Assembly: GCA_016282015.1 (NCBI GenBank)
Contig: JAEEJS010000004.1
Span: 1 to 64,000, forward strand
DNA length: 64,000 nt
Origin: Bacteroidales bacterium
GTDB taxonomy: Bacteria; Bacteroidota; Bacteroidia; Bacteroidales; F082
Direction of reading: 5' to 3'
Shown here: positions 51,818 through 60,011 of the stretch, one piece after another
Position numbering within the stretch: position 1 is the stretch's first letter
Layout: each line of letters opens with the position of its first letter
Made by a program: the position numbers and the translations under genes
The notes under the pieces: model-generated
The model's database searches: none
What the model was told of the DNA's origin: nothing
Seen by the model: only the letters and a program-made list of their open reading frames with translations

Positions 51818-52594
51818 AGTGTAGTCCTCCTGCTCGTCAACATGACGCATGGAGATGAGGCATTCGAGGTTTACGTCAAGCACGGATTCCTCGAAAAACG
51901 GAGCGGATGCCACCACATAACTCTCGTAACCGAATATCATGGAGCCACCGTCATAGGTGGCTTCTTTTTTGTCGGCCACTGCGTTGACAAACACCAGCGG
52001 GCGCTCACATTTGAGCACATTCATACGCATGTCGTTGCGGCGGCGGGCTGAGCTGCGAAGGCCGCACTTCTCGGCACTGATGTTGAGGATGACATCGGGA
52101 GCCAACGGCATTAGTTCGTCCACCCGGTTGCTCAGCAAGAACTCGTCCTGGCTGGTATTGGTCAGATCGTCGCCTATGGTGACGGCATATTTGTGACAGC
52201 CAACCTGCAGCACTGTATCCTGATCGGAAGGCTCGAAAAACTCGGCCTCGGCAGCCGACAGCTGTTTCTTTTTGAACACAAAGCGCTGTCCCTGAAACAT
52301 ATAGACGGCTGCATTGAACAAAGGCTTGCCTTGACCAGTGGTGTTGCGTACAGGGCAACCTACCAGCACCGGTATGGTCTCGCACTCGTGGGCTATACGG
52401 TCAAGAGCCTGCTCGCATTGTGCAATAAAGCCTTCGTCTTTCAGAAAAGCGTAAGGCTCGGGGCCGCTAACCGTAAGCTCTGGAAATATCACCAAAGATG
52501 AAGCTTTGGCCTGACGGGCCGAAGCTATTATTTTTGATGCGTTGCCGGCGGCATCGCCGGCAACGCATCCTATCTGCGCCAAATTTATTTTCAC
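51812..52594 (-). CDS. nitrilase-fold protein lacking the catalytic Cys
   Basis: 260 residues from a GTG at 52594; the upstream ATG (52639) lies inside the neighbouring barrel gene. It resembles the glutaminase half of NAD synthetase: KINLAQIGCVAGDAAGN, catalytic Glu39 in FPELTVSG, Lys110 in FKKKQLS. Where the family has I-C-E-D-L/W it reads TIGDDL, so Gly141 replaces the nucleophile Cys. The synthetase half is also absent. It cannot perform the usual thiol chemistry, and may be a regulatory or binding pseudo-enzyme. The start choice affects the first 15 residues only. Confidence 0.75.
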   Translation of the reverse strand: MKINLAQIGCVAGDAAGNASKIIASARQAKASSLVIFPELTVSGPEPYAFLKDEGFIAQCEQALDRIAHECETIPVLVGCPVRNTTGQGKPLFNAAVYMFQGQRFVFKKKQLSAAEAEFFEPSDQDTVLQVGCHKYAVTIGDDLTNTSQDEFLLSNRVDELMPLAPDVILNISAEKCGLRSSARRRNDMRMNVLKCERPLVFVNAVADKKEATYDGGSMIFGYESYVVASAPFFEESVLDVNLECLISMRHVDEQEDYTL

Positions 52595-52611
52595 GCTAAA
52601 ACTATTTTCAA

Positions 52612-53244
52612 TTAGAACAGGAATCCGACTTCCAAACAAAGATTGCTGATGGACAGCTTGTCCTGACTCATGGTCATCATGCTTGAGAAGAAGTTGTCGT
52701 AGCCTAACATAAACTGCAAGGCGCTGCGGTTGAGCACCTCCATCTCAAGACCCAGATGCACTATCAACGAACTGCAAACATCACGGAAAGGCGAAGCCTT
52801 CTTTTCACCTTCTACGCTATACTGCCCTTCCACCAGCACATTGAAGCCGTAGCCTATCTCGCCAAAGAAACGCAAGCCCGAGCCGAAAGAGTCGGTGCGC
52901 ATCTTCAGAAGTATCGGAATCTGGCAATAGGTGGCACGGTATTCCTTCTTCTCGGTAGACTCGATGAAAGTCTCGTCATCCATCACTTTTGCAGTATAAC
53001 CGAACTTGCTGCCCAGCACGTTGAATCCGGAATTCACGCCGTAATTCTCACCGAAGTAATAGTTGGCAGTCAAGCCGAACTTGTAGCAGAAGCCGTTATC
53101 CTTGCCGGTGTAGTCTTCCTTTATGGAACGGATCCAGTCGAAACCGACTCCGCCCTTGAGACCCAGCTGATATTCGAAACGTTGGGCGTTAGCGCCGAGA
53201 CAAAGCACCACGGCCACCACCAATAGGTAAAATTTTTTCATCAT
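52612..53244 (-). CDS. PorT-like outer-membrane beta-barrel protein
   Basis: 210 residues. Signal peptide (1-20, ending NAQ), then eight-strand-type barrel: EYQLGLKGGVGFDWI, YYFGENYGVNSGFNV, YCQIPILLKMR, LRFFGEIGYGFNV, ending LCLEVGFLF with a C-terminal Phe. PorT relatives serve in type IX secretion or are general small barrels; no specific role can be inferred. Divergent from a second barrel of the same type. Confidence 0.8.
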   Translation of the reverse strand: MMKKFYLLVVAVVLCLGANAQRFEYQLGLKGGVGFDWIRSIKEDYTGKDNGFCYKFGLTANYYFGENYGVNSGFNVLGSKFGYTAKVMDDETFIESTEKKEYRATYCQIPILLKMRTDSFGSGLRFFGEIGYGFNVLVEGQYSVEGEKKASPFRDVCSSLIVHLGLEMEVLNRSALQFMLGYDNFFSSMMTMSQDKLSISNLCLEVGFLF

Positions 53245-53245
53245 T

Positions 53246-53287
53246 TTTGCTGTTCGTTTTACAATTTTAAATATCTTTGCAAAAATA
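53246..53287. promoter_or_regulatory. divergent promoters between two barrel genes
   Basis: Plus: TTTG 53246-53249 and TATCTTTG 53272-53279. Minus: TATTTTTG 53287-53280. The two -7 boxes abut each other between divergent genes of the same barrel type. Confidence 0.6.
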
Positions 53288-53322
53288 ATAAAAATTCAAT
53301 AACGTACTAAAAATTTCATACA

Positions 53323-53964
53323 ATGAAAAAATTATTACTTGTTTTAGCAGTAGTCTTTATGGCCTCAACCGTCAGAGCTGAAGGCTTCGGTCTGCATATC
53401 GGACCGAAAGTTGGTTATCAGACAGCCAATTTGTCATTAGACAAAGCGGACATCAAATCAGGTTTTTCAGAACATCTAACAGTCGGCATTTTCGGCCGTG
53501 TGGCAATTCATAATTTCCTCATTCAGCCTGAGCTTTTATGGTTCAAGAGCACTCAGGTGTTCACTCTTGAAAACCACGGTCTGTTTAGCCCATCACTCGA
53601 AATGAGCCAGCAAAATCTGGCATTGCCGATTTTCTTAGGTTATCAGATTTTAGACTACAAACTTGTTAAGCTTAGAGCAAACATCGGCCCTGTGATGTAT
53701 TTCGTAGTCGACCAGACCAAGCCCACAACCACCGACAACCAGTCGCTCGACATTGAAGCCAACAACATGACTTGGGGCGGAGCCATCAACGTGGGTATAG
53801 ATGTTCTCTGGTTCACCCTCGACATCAACTACAGCTTCGGTTTGACCGACCTCTTCGACACAACAACTGTGGACATCAGTGGCACCAACTTCACACTGGA
53901 CAGCACCAAGCAGAGCATCTTCACAGTCACTCTGGGCTTCAAGCTCTTCAGCTTGGGTTTGTAA
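53323..53964 (+). CDS. PorT-like outer-membrane beta-barrel protein
   Basis: 213 residues. Signal peptide (1-19, ending VRA), then GLHIGPKVGYQTANL, FLIQPELLWFKST, ALPIFLGYQILD, VKLRANIGPVMYF, DINYSFGLTDLF and a terminal TVTLGFKLFSLGL. A small PorT-family barrel paralogous in layout to the divergent neighbour, but with low sequence likeness. Ends at a terminator hairpin. Confidence 0.82.
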   Translation: MKKLLLVLAVVFMASTVRAEGFGLHIGPKVGYQTANLSLDKADIKSGFSEHLTVGIFGRVAIHNFLIQPELLWFKSTQVFTLENHGLFSPSLEMSQQNLALPIFLGYQILDYKLVKLRANIGPVMYFVVDQTKPTTTDNQSLDIEANNMTWGGAINVGIDVLWFTLDINYSFGLTDLFDTTTVDISGTNFTLDSTKQSIFTVTLGFKLFSLGL

Positions 53965-53982
53965 ATCATTAAAGAATAAAAT

Positions 53983-54019
53983 GAAAGTTCAGGACTTCCG
54001 TCTTGAACTTTTTTTGTCA
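53983..54019 (+). terminator. terminator after the second barrel gene
   Basis: AAAGTTCAGGAC and GTCTTGAACTTT (53984-54011) pair with one G-U, tetraloop TTCC, then seven Ts. Confidence 0.8.
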
Positions 54020-54029
54020 GTATCAAGTG

Positions 54030-55307
54030 ATGTCAAACTACAATATCCCAAATTCGCTTTTCGTCAGAAATCGCAAGAATTTCACTGCGATGATGACCGA
54101 AAACTCCATAGCTGTTTTCACAGCCAATGAGGAGATGCCGCGCACTGGTGACCAATGCTATCCCTACCGTCAGAACTCAGATTTCTTCTACCTGACAGGT
54201 ATCGACCGTGAAGGCGCCTATCTCATCCTCTATCCCGACCATCCGAAGCCGGAGATGCGTGAGATTCTGTTCATAGAGCCTTACAGCGAGATGAAAGTCA
54301 TCTGGCGTGGCGAGATGCTTGACGCCGACCATGCCAAGCAAATTTCTGGCTGCCCCAACGTGATGTATGCCGACTGCTTTAACGACGTACTCAAAGAGTT
54401 GATACTCAGCAGTTCAAAGGTGTATCTCGACCTCTACGAATACCCTCGTTTTGAAACCAAGGTGGTGACAATTCAGGACCGTTTCGTCAAGGAGATAATG
54501 AGCCAATATCCGCTCCACACTTACGACCGCTCGGCCCCCATCCTCAACAAACTGCGTAGAATAAAATCCCAAGAGGAGATTGATATCATAAAGCACGCCT
54601 GCGACATAACCGCCAAGGCTTTCCTGCATTGCATGAAAACTGTCAAGCCGGGCCGTTACGAGTATGAGATGCAGGCCGAGATGGAATACATCTTCAAGAT
54701 GAACAACGCATCAGGCCACGCCTTCCACCCCATAATAGCCGGAGGCAAAAACGCCTGCTGCCTGCATTACTCAAAGAACGACAGCATACTGAACGACAAC
54801 GAGTTGCTGCTCTTCGACATGGGCTGCGAATATCAGAACTATGCTTCCGATTTGAGCCGCACCATCCCGATTAACGGCAAGTTCACCCCACGTCAGAAGG
54901 AGTGCTACAATGCCGTTTTGAGAGTAAAAAAGGAACTTACCAAGCTGTACAAAGTGGGCTGCACCATAGACAAAATCAACCAGACCACCTACCAGCTGAT
55001 GGAGAAGGAAATGATAAAACTGGGTCTTTTCACAGAAGAAGATGTTAAGAATCAAGACCCTGACAAACCTATGTACCGTAAATATCTGATGCACGGCATT
55101 GCACATCATGTAGGCCTTGACTGCCACGACAGCATTGACAAGTACGTGCCTTTCGAGCCCGGTATGATTCTCACATGCGAGCCTGGGCTTTACATACGCG
55201 AGGAAGGTATAGGCATCAGACTGGAAGACGATATTTTGATTACCGAGGGAGAGCCGGTGAATTTGTTCGGAGACTTGGCCATCGAAGTTGAAAGTGTAGA
55301 AGTTTAG
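54030..55307 (+). CDS. aminopeptidase P-family metallopeptidase
   Basis: 425 residues from the ATG at 54030. Creatinase-like N-terminal domain (about 1-170), then pita-bread fold with the dinuclear metal ligands Asp263 (LLLFDMGCEYQN), Asp274 (ASDLSRT), His359 (GIAHHVGLDCHD), Glu384 (TCEPGLY) and Glu399 (RLEDDIL). Removes N-terminal residues preceding proline. No signal peptide, so cytoplasmic. A heptamer array begins within its last codons. A second paralogue lies 2.2 kb downstream. Confidence 0.94.
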   Translation: MSNYNIPNSLFVRNRKNFTAMMTENSIAVFTANEEMPRTGDQCYPYRQNSDFFYLTGIDREGAYLILYPDHPKPEMREILFIEPYSEMKVIWRGEMLDADHAKQISGCPNVMYADCFNDVLKELILSSSKVYLDLYEYPRFETKVVTIQDRFVKEIMSQYPLHTYDRSAPILNKLRRIKSQEEIDIIKHACDITAKAFLHCMKTVKPGRYEYEMQAEMEYIFKMNNASGHAFHPIIAGGKNACCLHYSKNDSILNDNELLLFDMGCEYQNYASDLSRTIPINGKFTPRQKECYNAVLRVKKELTKLYKVGCTIDKINQTTYQLMEKEMIKLGLFTEEDVKNQDPDKPMYRKYLMHGIAHHVGLDCHDSIDKYVPFEPGMILTCEPGLYIREEGIGIRLEDDILITEGEPVNLFGDLAIEVESVEV

Positions 55308-55321
55308 AGTAGATAGTTTTA
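55301..55321. repeat. three 7-bp repeat units at the stop codon
   Basis: AGTTTAG, AGTAGAT, AGTTTTA; the TAG stop of the aminopeptidase gene is the end of the first unit. Confidence 0.5.
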
Positions 55322-55337
55322 ATAATCAAATTTTGTA

Positions 55338-56099
55338 ATGAAAAAGGTATTTCTTATCGTAGCTTTCGTAGCTACAGCATTGTGTGCGAAGGCACAGACA
55401 AACATTCAGGAACAGTATGATTTTAACCGTGAGCATTTGACCACAACCTTGGAGATGTTCCAGGGAGACAAATGGGGAAGCACATTCTTCTTCACCGATA
55501 TCTATCACCCGACAGATATCGACCTTCCTACAGGTTACTACACCGAGATAGCACGTGGTCTTAACTTCTGGAAGAACACCAAACTCAGCCCGTTAAGCGC
55601 TCACGTGGAATGGAACGGCGGTCAGTTTGCCAACAACGCCTGGCTGTTCGGTGTCGAGTGGTTCTTGCATACAGAAGATTTCAGGTACACACTGACACTT
55701 GAAGTGTTATACAAGACCATCGCAAAGGCAGACCAAGACGCTCCGTTGCAGTTTACCATTGTCTGGGGCATCAACGACCTGTTCGGAGTGAAAGGCCTCG
55801 CATTCTCAGGCTTCGCCGATTTCTGGTGGGAGACTTTGAAATGGGGTGTCCTTTACGACTCCAACGGCAACCCGGTGACCAATGCTGAAGGCGATATTAT
55901 GTCAGAGGAAACTAGCTGTGTCTTCATCAGCGAGCCTCAGATCTGGTACCAAATCGGCCGTTTCTTCGGCTGCCCTAACCTCCACATTGGCGGTGAGGTA
56001 GAGCTGGCATACAACTTCGCAGGTGCATGGCGCAAGAATTACATCGACAACAAAGGCTTCAACGCATCGCCTTGCCTCGGTCTTAAATGGATCTTTTAA
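55338..56099 (+). CDS. DUF5020 outer-membrane protein (Tsx-like)
   Basis: 253 residues. Signal peptide (1-19, ending CAKAQ), then a beta-barrel rich in aromatic residues (QGDKWGSTFFFTDIYHP, WNGGQFANNAWLFGVEWF, SPCLGLKWIF with terminal Phe). DUF5020 proteins are related to the nucleoside channel Tsx. Here the gene precedes an NCS2 purine permease, which supports a nucleoside or base uptake role, as an inference. Confidence 0.85.
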   Translation: MKKVFLIVAFVATALCAKAQTNIQEQYDFNREHLTTTLEMFQGDKWGSTFFFTDIYHPTDIDLPTGYYTEIARGLNFWKNTKLSPLSAHVEWNGGQFANNAWLFGVEWFLHTEDFRYTLTLEVLYKTIAKADQDAPLQFTIVWGINDLFGVKGLAFSGFADFWWETLKWGVLYDSNGNPVTNAEGDIMSEETSCVFISEPQIWYQIGRFFGCPNLHIGGEVELAYNFAGAWRKNYIDNKGFNASPCLGLKWIF

Positions 56100-56106
56100 C
56101 AGCTAT

Positions 56107-56156
56107 GAGTTTGAAGTTTGGAGTCAAAGTCGACTCCAGACTTTAAACTCTTGACT
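56107..56156. repeat. inverted heptamer array forming a 19-bp hairpin
   Basis: Units AGTTTGA, AGTTTGG, AGTCAAA, then GTCGACT, CCAGACT, TTAAACT, CTTGACT: the second half is the reverse complement type of the first. The arms 56107-56125 and 56132-56150 pair over all 19 positions when two G-U pairs are allowed. No T run follows, so an attenuator or processing site is as likely as a terminator. Confidence 0.65.
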
Positions 56157-56170
56157 ACAAAATTAATAAC

Positions 56171-57484
56171 ATGCTACAGAAACTTTTTGGATTTGACCCT
56201 AAAACGATGAATGTCAGGACTGAGATTCTGGCAGGCATAACCACTTTTTTGACGATGGCCTACATCTTGGCTGTCAACCCCAACATTTTCGGCCAATTGA
56301 ACGACCACGGCATGCCGACAGGCTCAGTGTTCACGGCTACGGCATTGGCTGCGATAGTTGGTACTATGATTATGGCGTTTTACGCCAAGAAGCCTTTCGG
56401 ACTGGCTCCGGGCATGGGCTTAAACGCTTTCTTCGTATTCACAATATGTCTGGGCATGGGTTACAGCTGGCAGTTCGCTCTGACGGCTGTGCTTATTGAA
56501 GGTATCATCTTCATAATACTGACCATCACTAACATCCGTGAGTTGATAGTCAACAGCATACCCGACACTTTGAAGAAAGCCATAGGCGCAGGTATCGGCA
56601 TGTTCATAGCCTTCATAGGACTGGAGAATGCCGGCATCATAGTTGCCAACCCGACTACCGAGGTTAGTTTAGGTGATCTGAACACTCTCAATTCACTGTT
56701 GACACTCATTGGGTTCTTAATCACAGGCATACTTGTAATTCTCAAGGTGAGAGGCAGTTTCCTGATTGGCATAATCGCGACCACCCTCATCGGAATCCCT
56801 ATGGGTTTGACGCACTGGAACGGCTTGGTTTCGGCCGCTCCGTCCATCGAGCCTATTTTCTGTCAGTTCCAATGGAACCATATCTTCTCTTTGGATATGT
56901 TTGTGGTAGTGTTCACCTTGTTGTTCTTCGACATTTTTGACACCATTGGCACAGTGGTGGGCATATCAGTGAAAGCCAACATGGTAGACGAAAACGGTAA
57001 GGTTGAAGGTGTGAGCAGAATACTTATGGCTGACGCCGTATCCACCACAGTGGGCGCCTGCCTGGGTGCCTCAACCACAACCACCTTCGTCGAGAGCGCT
57101 GCCGGAGTGTCGGAAGGCGGACGTTCGGGCCTGACCGCTTTTGTCATAGCGGTATGCTTCGCCCTGTCGCTGCTCTTCTCGCCACTGTTTCTGGCTGTGC
57201 CAAGCGCGGCCACAAGTCCGGTGCTGGTGATAGTTGGTGTGATGATGGCCTCGCCTCTGAAAGACATCGATTGGGATGACTATTCGGAATGCATACCGGC
57301 CTTTATTACCATATTGCTGATGCCTCTGGCGTACAGCATTTCAGACGGCATCATGCTCGGCATGATATCTTACGTTGTGCTCAATAGCATAGTCGGTATA
57401 TTCAGAAAGGGTTATATCCAAAAAATCAACGTCACAATGTGGGTTTTGACGATACTCTTTATATTAAGGTATATATTCATCTAA
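56171..57484 (+). CDS. NCS2-family purine permease (AzgA-like)
   Basis: 437 residues with 12-14 hydrophobic segments. NVRTEILAGITTFLTMAYILAVNP start, GLAPGMGLNAFFVFTIC, and IFDTIGTVVGISVKANM plus STTTTFVESAAGVSEGGRSGL are AzgA/PbuG-type signatures. Imports adenine, hypoxanthine or guanine with protons. Followed 12 bases later by the second aminopeptidase P gene. Confidence 0.94.
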   Translation: MLQKLFGFDPKTMNVRTEILAGITTFLTMAYILAVNPNIFGQLNDHGMPTGSVFTATALAAIVGTMIMAFYAKKPFGLAPGMGLNAFFVFTICLGMGYSWQFALTAVLIEGIIFIILTITNIRELIVNSIPDTLKKAIGAGIGMFIAFIGLENAGIIVANPTTEVSLGDLNTLNSLLTLIGFLITGILVILKVRGSFLIGIIATTLIGIPMGLTHWNGLVSAAPSIEPIFCQFQWNHIFSLDMFVVVFTLLFFDIFDTIGTVVGISVKANMVDENGKVEGVSRILMADAVSTTVGACLGASTTTTFVESAAGVSEGGRSGLTAFVIAVCFALSLLFSPLFLAVPSAATSPVLVIVGVMMASPLKDIDWDDYSECIPAFITILLMPLAYSISDGIMLGMISYVVLNSIVGIFRKGYIQKINVTMWVLTILFILRYIFI

Positions 57485-57496
57485 AAGATTTAAAAT

Positions 57497-58918
57497 ATGT
57501 TTACAAAAGAGTTTTATGTAAAAAACAGAGCAGCCCTCAAAAAGCTGATGAATAAAGGTCTTGCCTTCTTCGTAGCCAACGATGAGGCTGCAATGAACTA
57601 TCCTGACAACACCTATCACTACCGTCAGGACAGCAATTTCGCATACTTTTTCGGATTGAATCATCCGGATCTGGTGGGCGTCATCGACTTTGAGAGCGGC
57701 GAAGAGATATTGTTCGGTCAGGAAGTCACAATAGACGACATCATCTGGTGCGGCAACCTGCCGTCACTGCCTGAGCAGGGCGAGATGATAGGCATAAAAG
57801 ACTGCCGTGACATCAACCGTTTCCCGGAATACATACGCGAGCAGATGGAAAAGGGCCGTATGATTCACATCACCCCTACCTATCGTGGCGACACCACCAT
57901 CAAGATTGCCAACTACATGGACATCTGCGTCAGCGAGATCGAAAACTACGTGAGCCAGCTGCTCATCGAAGCTATAATCAGCCTGCGTGAAATCAAGAGC
58001 GACATCGAAATCAAGGAAATGGACTTCGCTGCCGACACCGCCTACTACATGCACACCACTGCAATGAAGATGTGTAAGCCTGGCGTGATAGAACAGGAAA
58101 TCACAGGAGTGCTCGAAGGCATAGCCATCGCAAGAGGAGGCACCATCTCCTTCCCTAACATCATAAGCGTTGACGGACAGACCCTGCACAACCACAGCCA
58201 TCACAACGTGCTCAAGGAAGGCCGCATGATGGTGTGCGACTGCGGAGCCGAGACTGTCAACTACCTCGACAGTGACTTCACCCGTACCATTCCGGTGGGC
58301 GGTAAGTTCAACAGCCGCCAGCGCGACGTCTACGAAATCGTGCTCAAGGCAAACACCGAGGTCGCAAAACACACCAAACCCGGCATGCGCTACATGGAGA
58401 TGCACAAGCTGGCAGCCCGCACCCTCATCGAAGGTCTGCAAGGCATAGGCTTGATGAAAGGCAATATAGACGACGCGCTGGCGGCCGGTGCCCACTACCT
58501 GTTCCAGCCTCACGGTCTGGGCCACATGCTGGGCATGGACGTGCACGACATGGAAGGACTCGGCGAAATCAACGTGGGCTACAACAAGGAGACTCCACGC
58601 TCAACACAGCAGGGCTTCAGCTGCCTGCGCTGCGGCAAGGTGCTGAAACCGGGCTTCGTGGTTACCGACGAACCGGGCTGCTACTTCATCCCTACCCTTA
58701 TCGACATCTGGAAAGCCGAAGGCAAGCACAAGGACTTCATCAACTACGACAAACTTGAGTCGTTCAAGGACTTCGGAGGCATCCGCATCGAAGACGACCT
58801 GCTCATCACCGAGACAGGTAACCGCATACTCGGCAAGCCTATCCCGAAGACAGTGGCCGACGTGGAGCGCACCTGCGCCGAACCGAGGGAGTGGATCAGA
58901 ATCCCAGGTATTTTCTAA
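57497..58918 (+). CDS. aminopeptidase P-family metallopeptidase, second copy
   Basis: 473 residues. Metal ligands are visible: the two Asp in CDCGAETVNYLDSDFTRT, His in GLGHMLGMDVHD, Glu in TDEPGCYF and Glu in RIEDDLL. Compared with the first copy it has an extra loop (LGEINVGYNKETPRSTQQGFSCLR) before the last ligands, as in longer Xaa-Pro dipeptidases. No signal. Probably works with the other copy on proline-containing peptides. Confidence 0.94.
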   Translation: MFTKEFYVKNRAALKKLMNKGLAFFVANDEAAMNYPDNTYHYRQDSNFAYFFGLNHPDLVGVIDFESGEEILFGQEVTIDDIIWCGNLPSLPEQGEMIGIKDCRDINRFPEYIREQMEKGRMIHITPTYRGDTTIKIANYMDICVSEIENYVSQLLIEAIISLREIKSDIEIKEMDFAADTAYYMHTTAMKMCKPGVIEQEITGVLEGIAIARGGTISFPNIISVDGQTLHNHSHHNVLKEGRMMVCDCGAETVNYLDSDFTRTIPVGGKFNSRQRDVYEIVLKANTEVAKHTKPGMRYMEMHKLAARTLIEGLQGIGLMKGNIDDALAAGAHYLFQPHGLGHMLGMDVHDMEGLGEINVGYNKETPRSTQQGFSCLRCGKVLKPGFVVTDEPGCYFIPTLIDIWKAEGKHKDFINYDKLESFKDFGGIRIEDDLLITETGNRILGKPIPKTVADVERTCAEPREWIRIPGIF

Positions 58919-58946
58919 AAAGTTGAAGTTTAAAATGTATTAAATA

Positions 58947-58985
58947 ATCAGGGATGCCGCTAGCGGCATCCCTGATTGGTTTTAT
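58947..58985. terminator. terminator between aminopeptidase P and the DUF4595 gene
   Basis: A perfect 30-base palindrome (58947-58976, arms ATCAGGGATGCCGC) followed by TGGTTTTA; long enough to act in both directions. Confidence 0.85.
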
Positions 58986-59000
58986 CACCGTATCTATCGG

Positions 59001-59819
59001 TTATTTCTCCTCCCAGGTGAAGGTGTATGTAGATTCTATCGCATCTGTCTTCTCAATTAATTTAGTTACACGGTTGTTTTCAACTGTGTAGGTGTAATCT
59101 GTGATTGTTGTGTGGGAAGGCTCACCTTGTGGATTAAGATACACTGACAATGCTCTCTGTGATGGCAGGTGTTTTGGAAGTTTTCCGAAAACGCCCTGAG
59201 GGCAAAGATCAGACATATTGATGTCATAACCTAATCTGCTGAACATAACCTGAGTCGGGGCATTACTTGTCTCATATTCACTTACGAAAAAGCCATTTGA
59301 TGAATTAATCTTCTTAAGCTCATCGTCTTCCCAAGTGACTACACTTACAATGTCACCAGCATCGATAACCTGAGTTTCTTTCACCAAATAACCATCTTCG
59401 TCATAGTCGTATGTCATAACTCTGCTTACATCCAGAGTGTCACCATGGTAAGTGCTTCTAACCATTGTGACTATGCGACCCTCGTCGTCGAGATCACAGT
59501 CAATCAACATACCGTGAGTCTCAATAGTACCATTCACCACGATACGATGATCGCTGTAAGTGATATCATAATCTGAAATGACAGTTTCCGGAGAGTCGGT
59601 GATGTAAGCCAAGACACCTGTCAAACGGTAGTCTGAATCATACTCATATTCGTACGTCAAATTTTCATAAAGCATTATTCCTGTGACTTCCATGCCGGTC
59701 AGAACCGTCTTGGTTGTAGGTGGTTCCGGTTTCGGATTGTCAGAATCTTTCTTGCATGAAGAAATAGCTAAGCCGCAAACAATCATGGCGGCGAACATTA
59801 AATAAACAGTTTTTTTCAT
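59001..59819 (-). CDS. DUF4595 lipoprotein
   Basis: 272 residues. Lipobox ISSC (Cys22), a Pro/Lys tether, then the YD-like repeats of DUF4595: YEYEYDSDYRLTGVLAY, YDYDEDGYLVKE. Surface lipoproteins of this kind are frequent in Bacteroidales, without known ligand. A -7 TAGTTTTG lies 41 bases upstream. Confidence 0.85.
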   Translation of the reverse strand: MKKTVYLMFAAMIVCGLAISSCKKDSDNPKPEPPTTKTVLTGMEVTGIMLYENLTYEYEYDSDYRLTGVLAYITDSPETVISDYDITYSDHRIVVNGTIETHGMLIDCDLDDEGRIVTMVRSTYHGDTLDVSRVMTYDYDEDGYLVKETQVIDAGDIVSVVTWEDDELKKINSSNGFFVSEYETSNAPTQVMFSRLGYDINMSDLCPQGVFGKLPKHLPSQRALSVYLNPQGEPSHTTITDYTYTVENNRVTKLIEKTDAIESTYTFTWEEK

Positions 59820-59859
59820 GATAATAATAATGTTAAGTTTGACACATAGTTTAGAACTA

Positions 59860-59867
59860 CAAAACTA
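59860..59867 (-). promoter_or_regulatory. -7 element of the DUF4595 gene
   Basis: The plus strand reads CAAAACTA, TAGTTTTG on the minus strand. A TTTG at 59895-59892 is a possible -33 at 24-base spacing. Confidence 0.45.
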
Positions 59868-59912
59868 CACAAAATAAATAATACATACCATCAAAAAAAA
59901 AGATTTTTTTAA

Positions 59913-59942
59913 CTGACATTTTGTCAGAATTTTGTATTTTTG
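59913..59942 (+). promoter_or_regulatory. pheT promoter with CTGACA/TGTCAG palindrome
   Basis: TATTTTTG (59935-59942) is the -7 box. CTGACA-TTT-TGTCAG (59913-59927) sits just upstream where a -33 box belongs, a likely operator. The leader to the ATG is about 65 bases, without an obvious Phe-rich leader peptide. Confidence 0.55.
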
Positions 59943-60011
59943 CAAGTTTTCAGTTTGTCGTATTCAGGCGAAACGGAAAACTTTTGATTTAGAAAATAAA
60001 CTTTTTATAAA

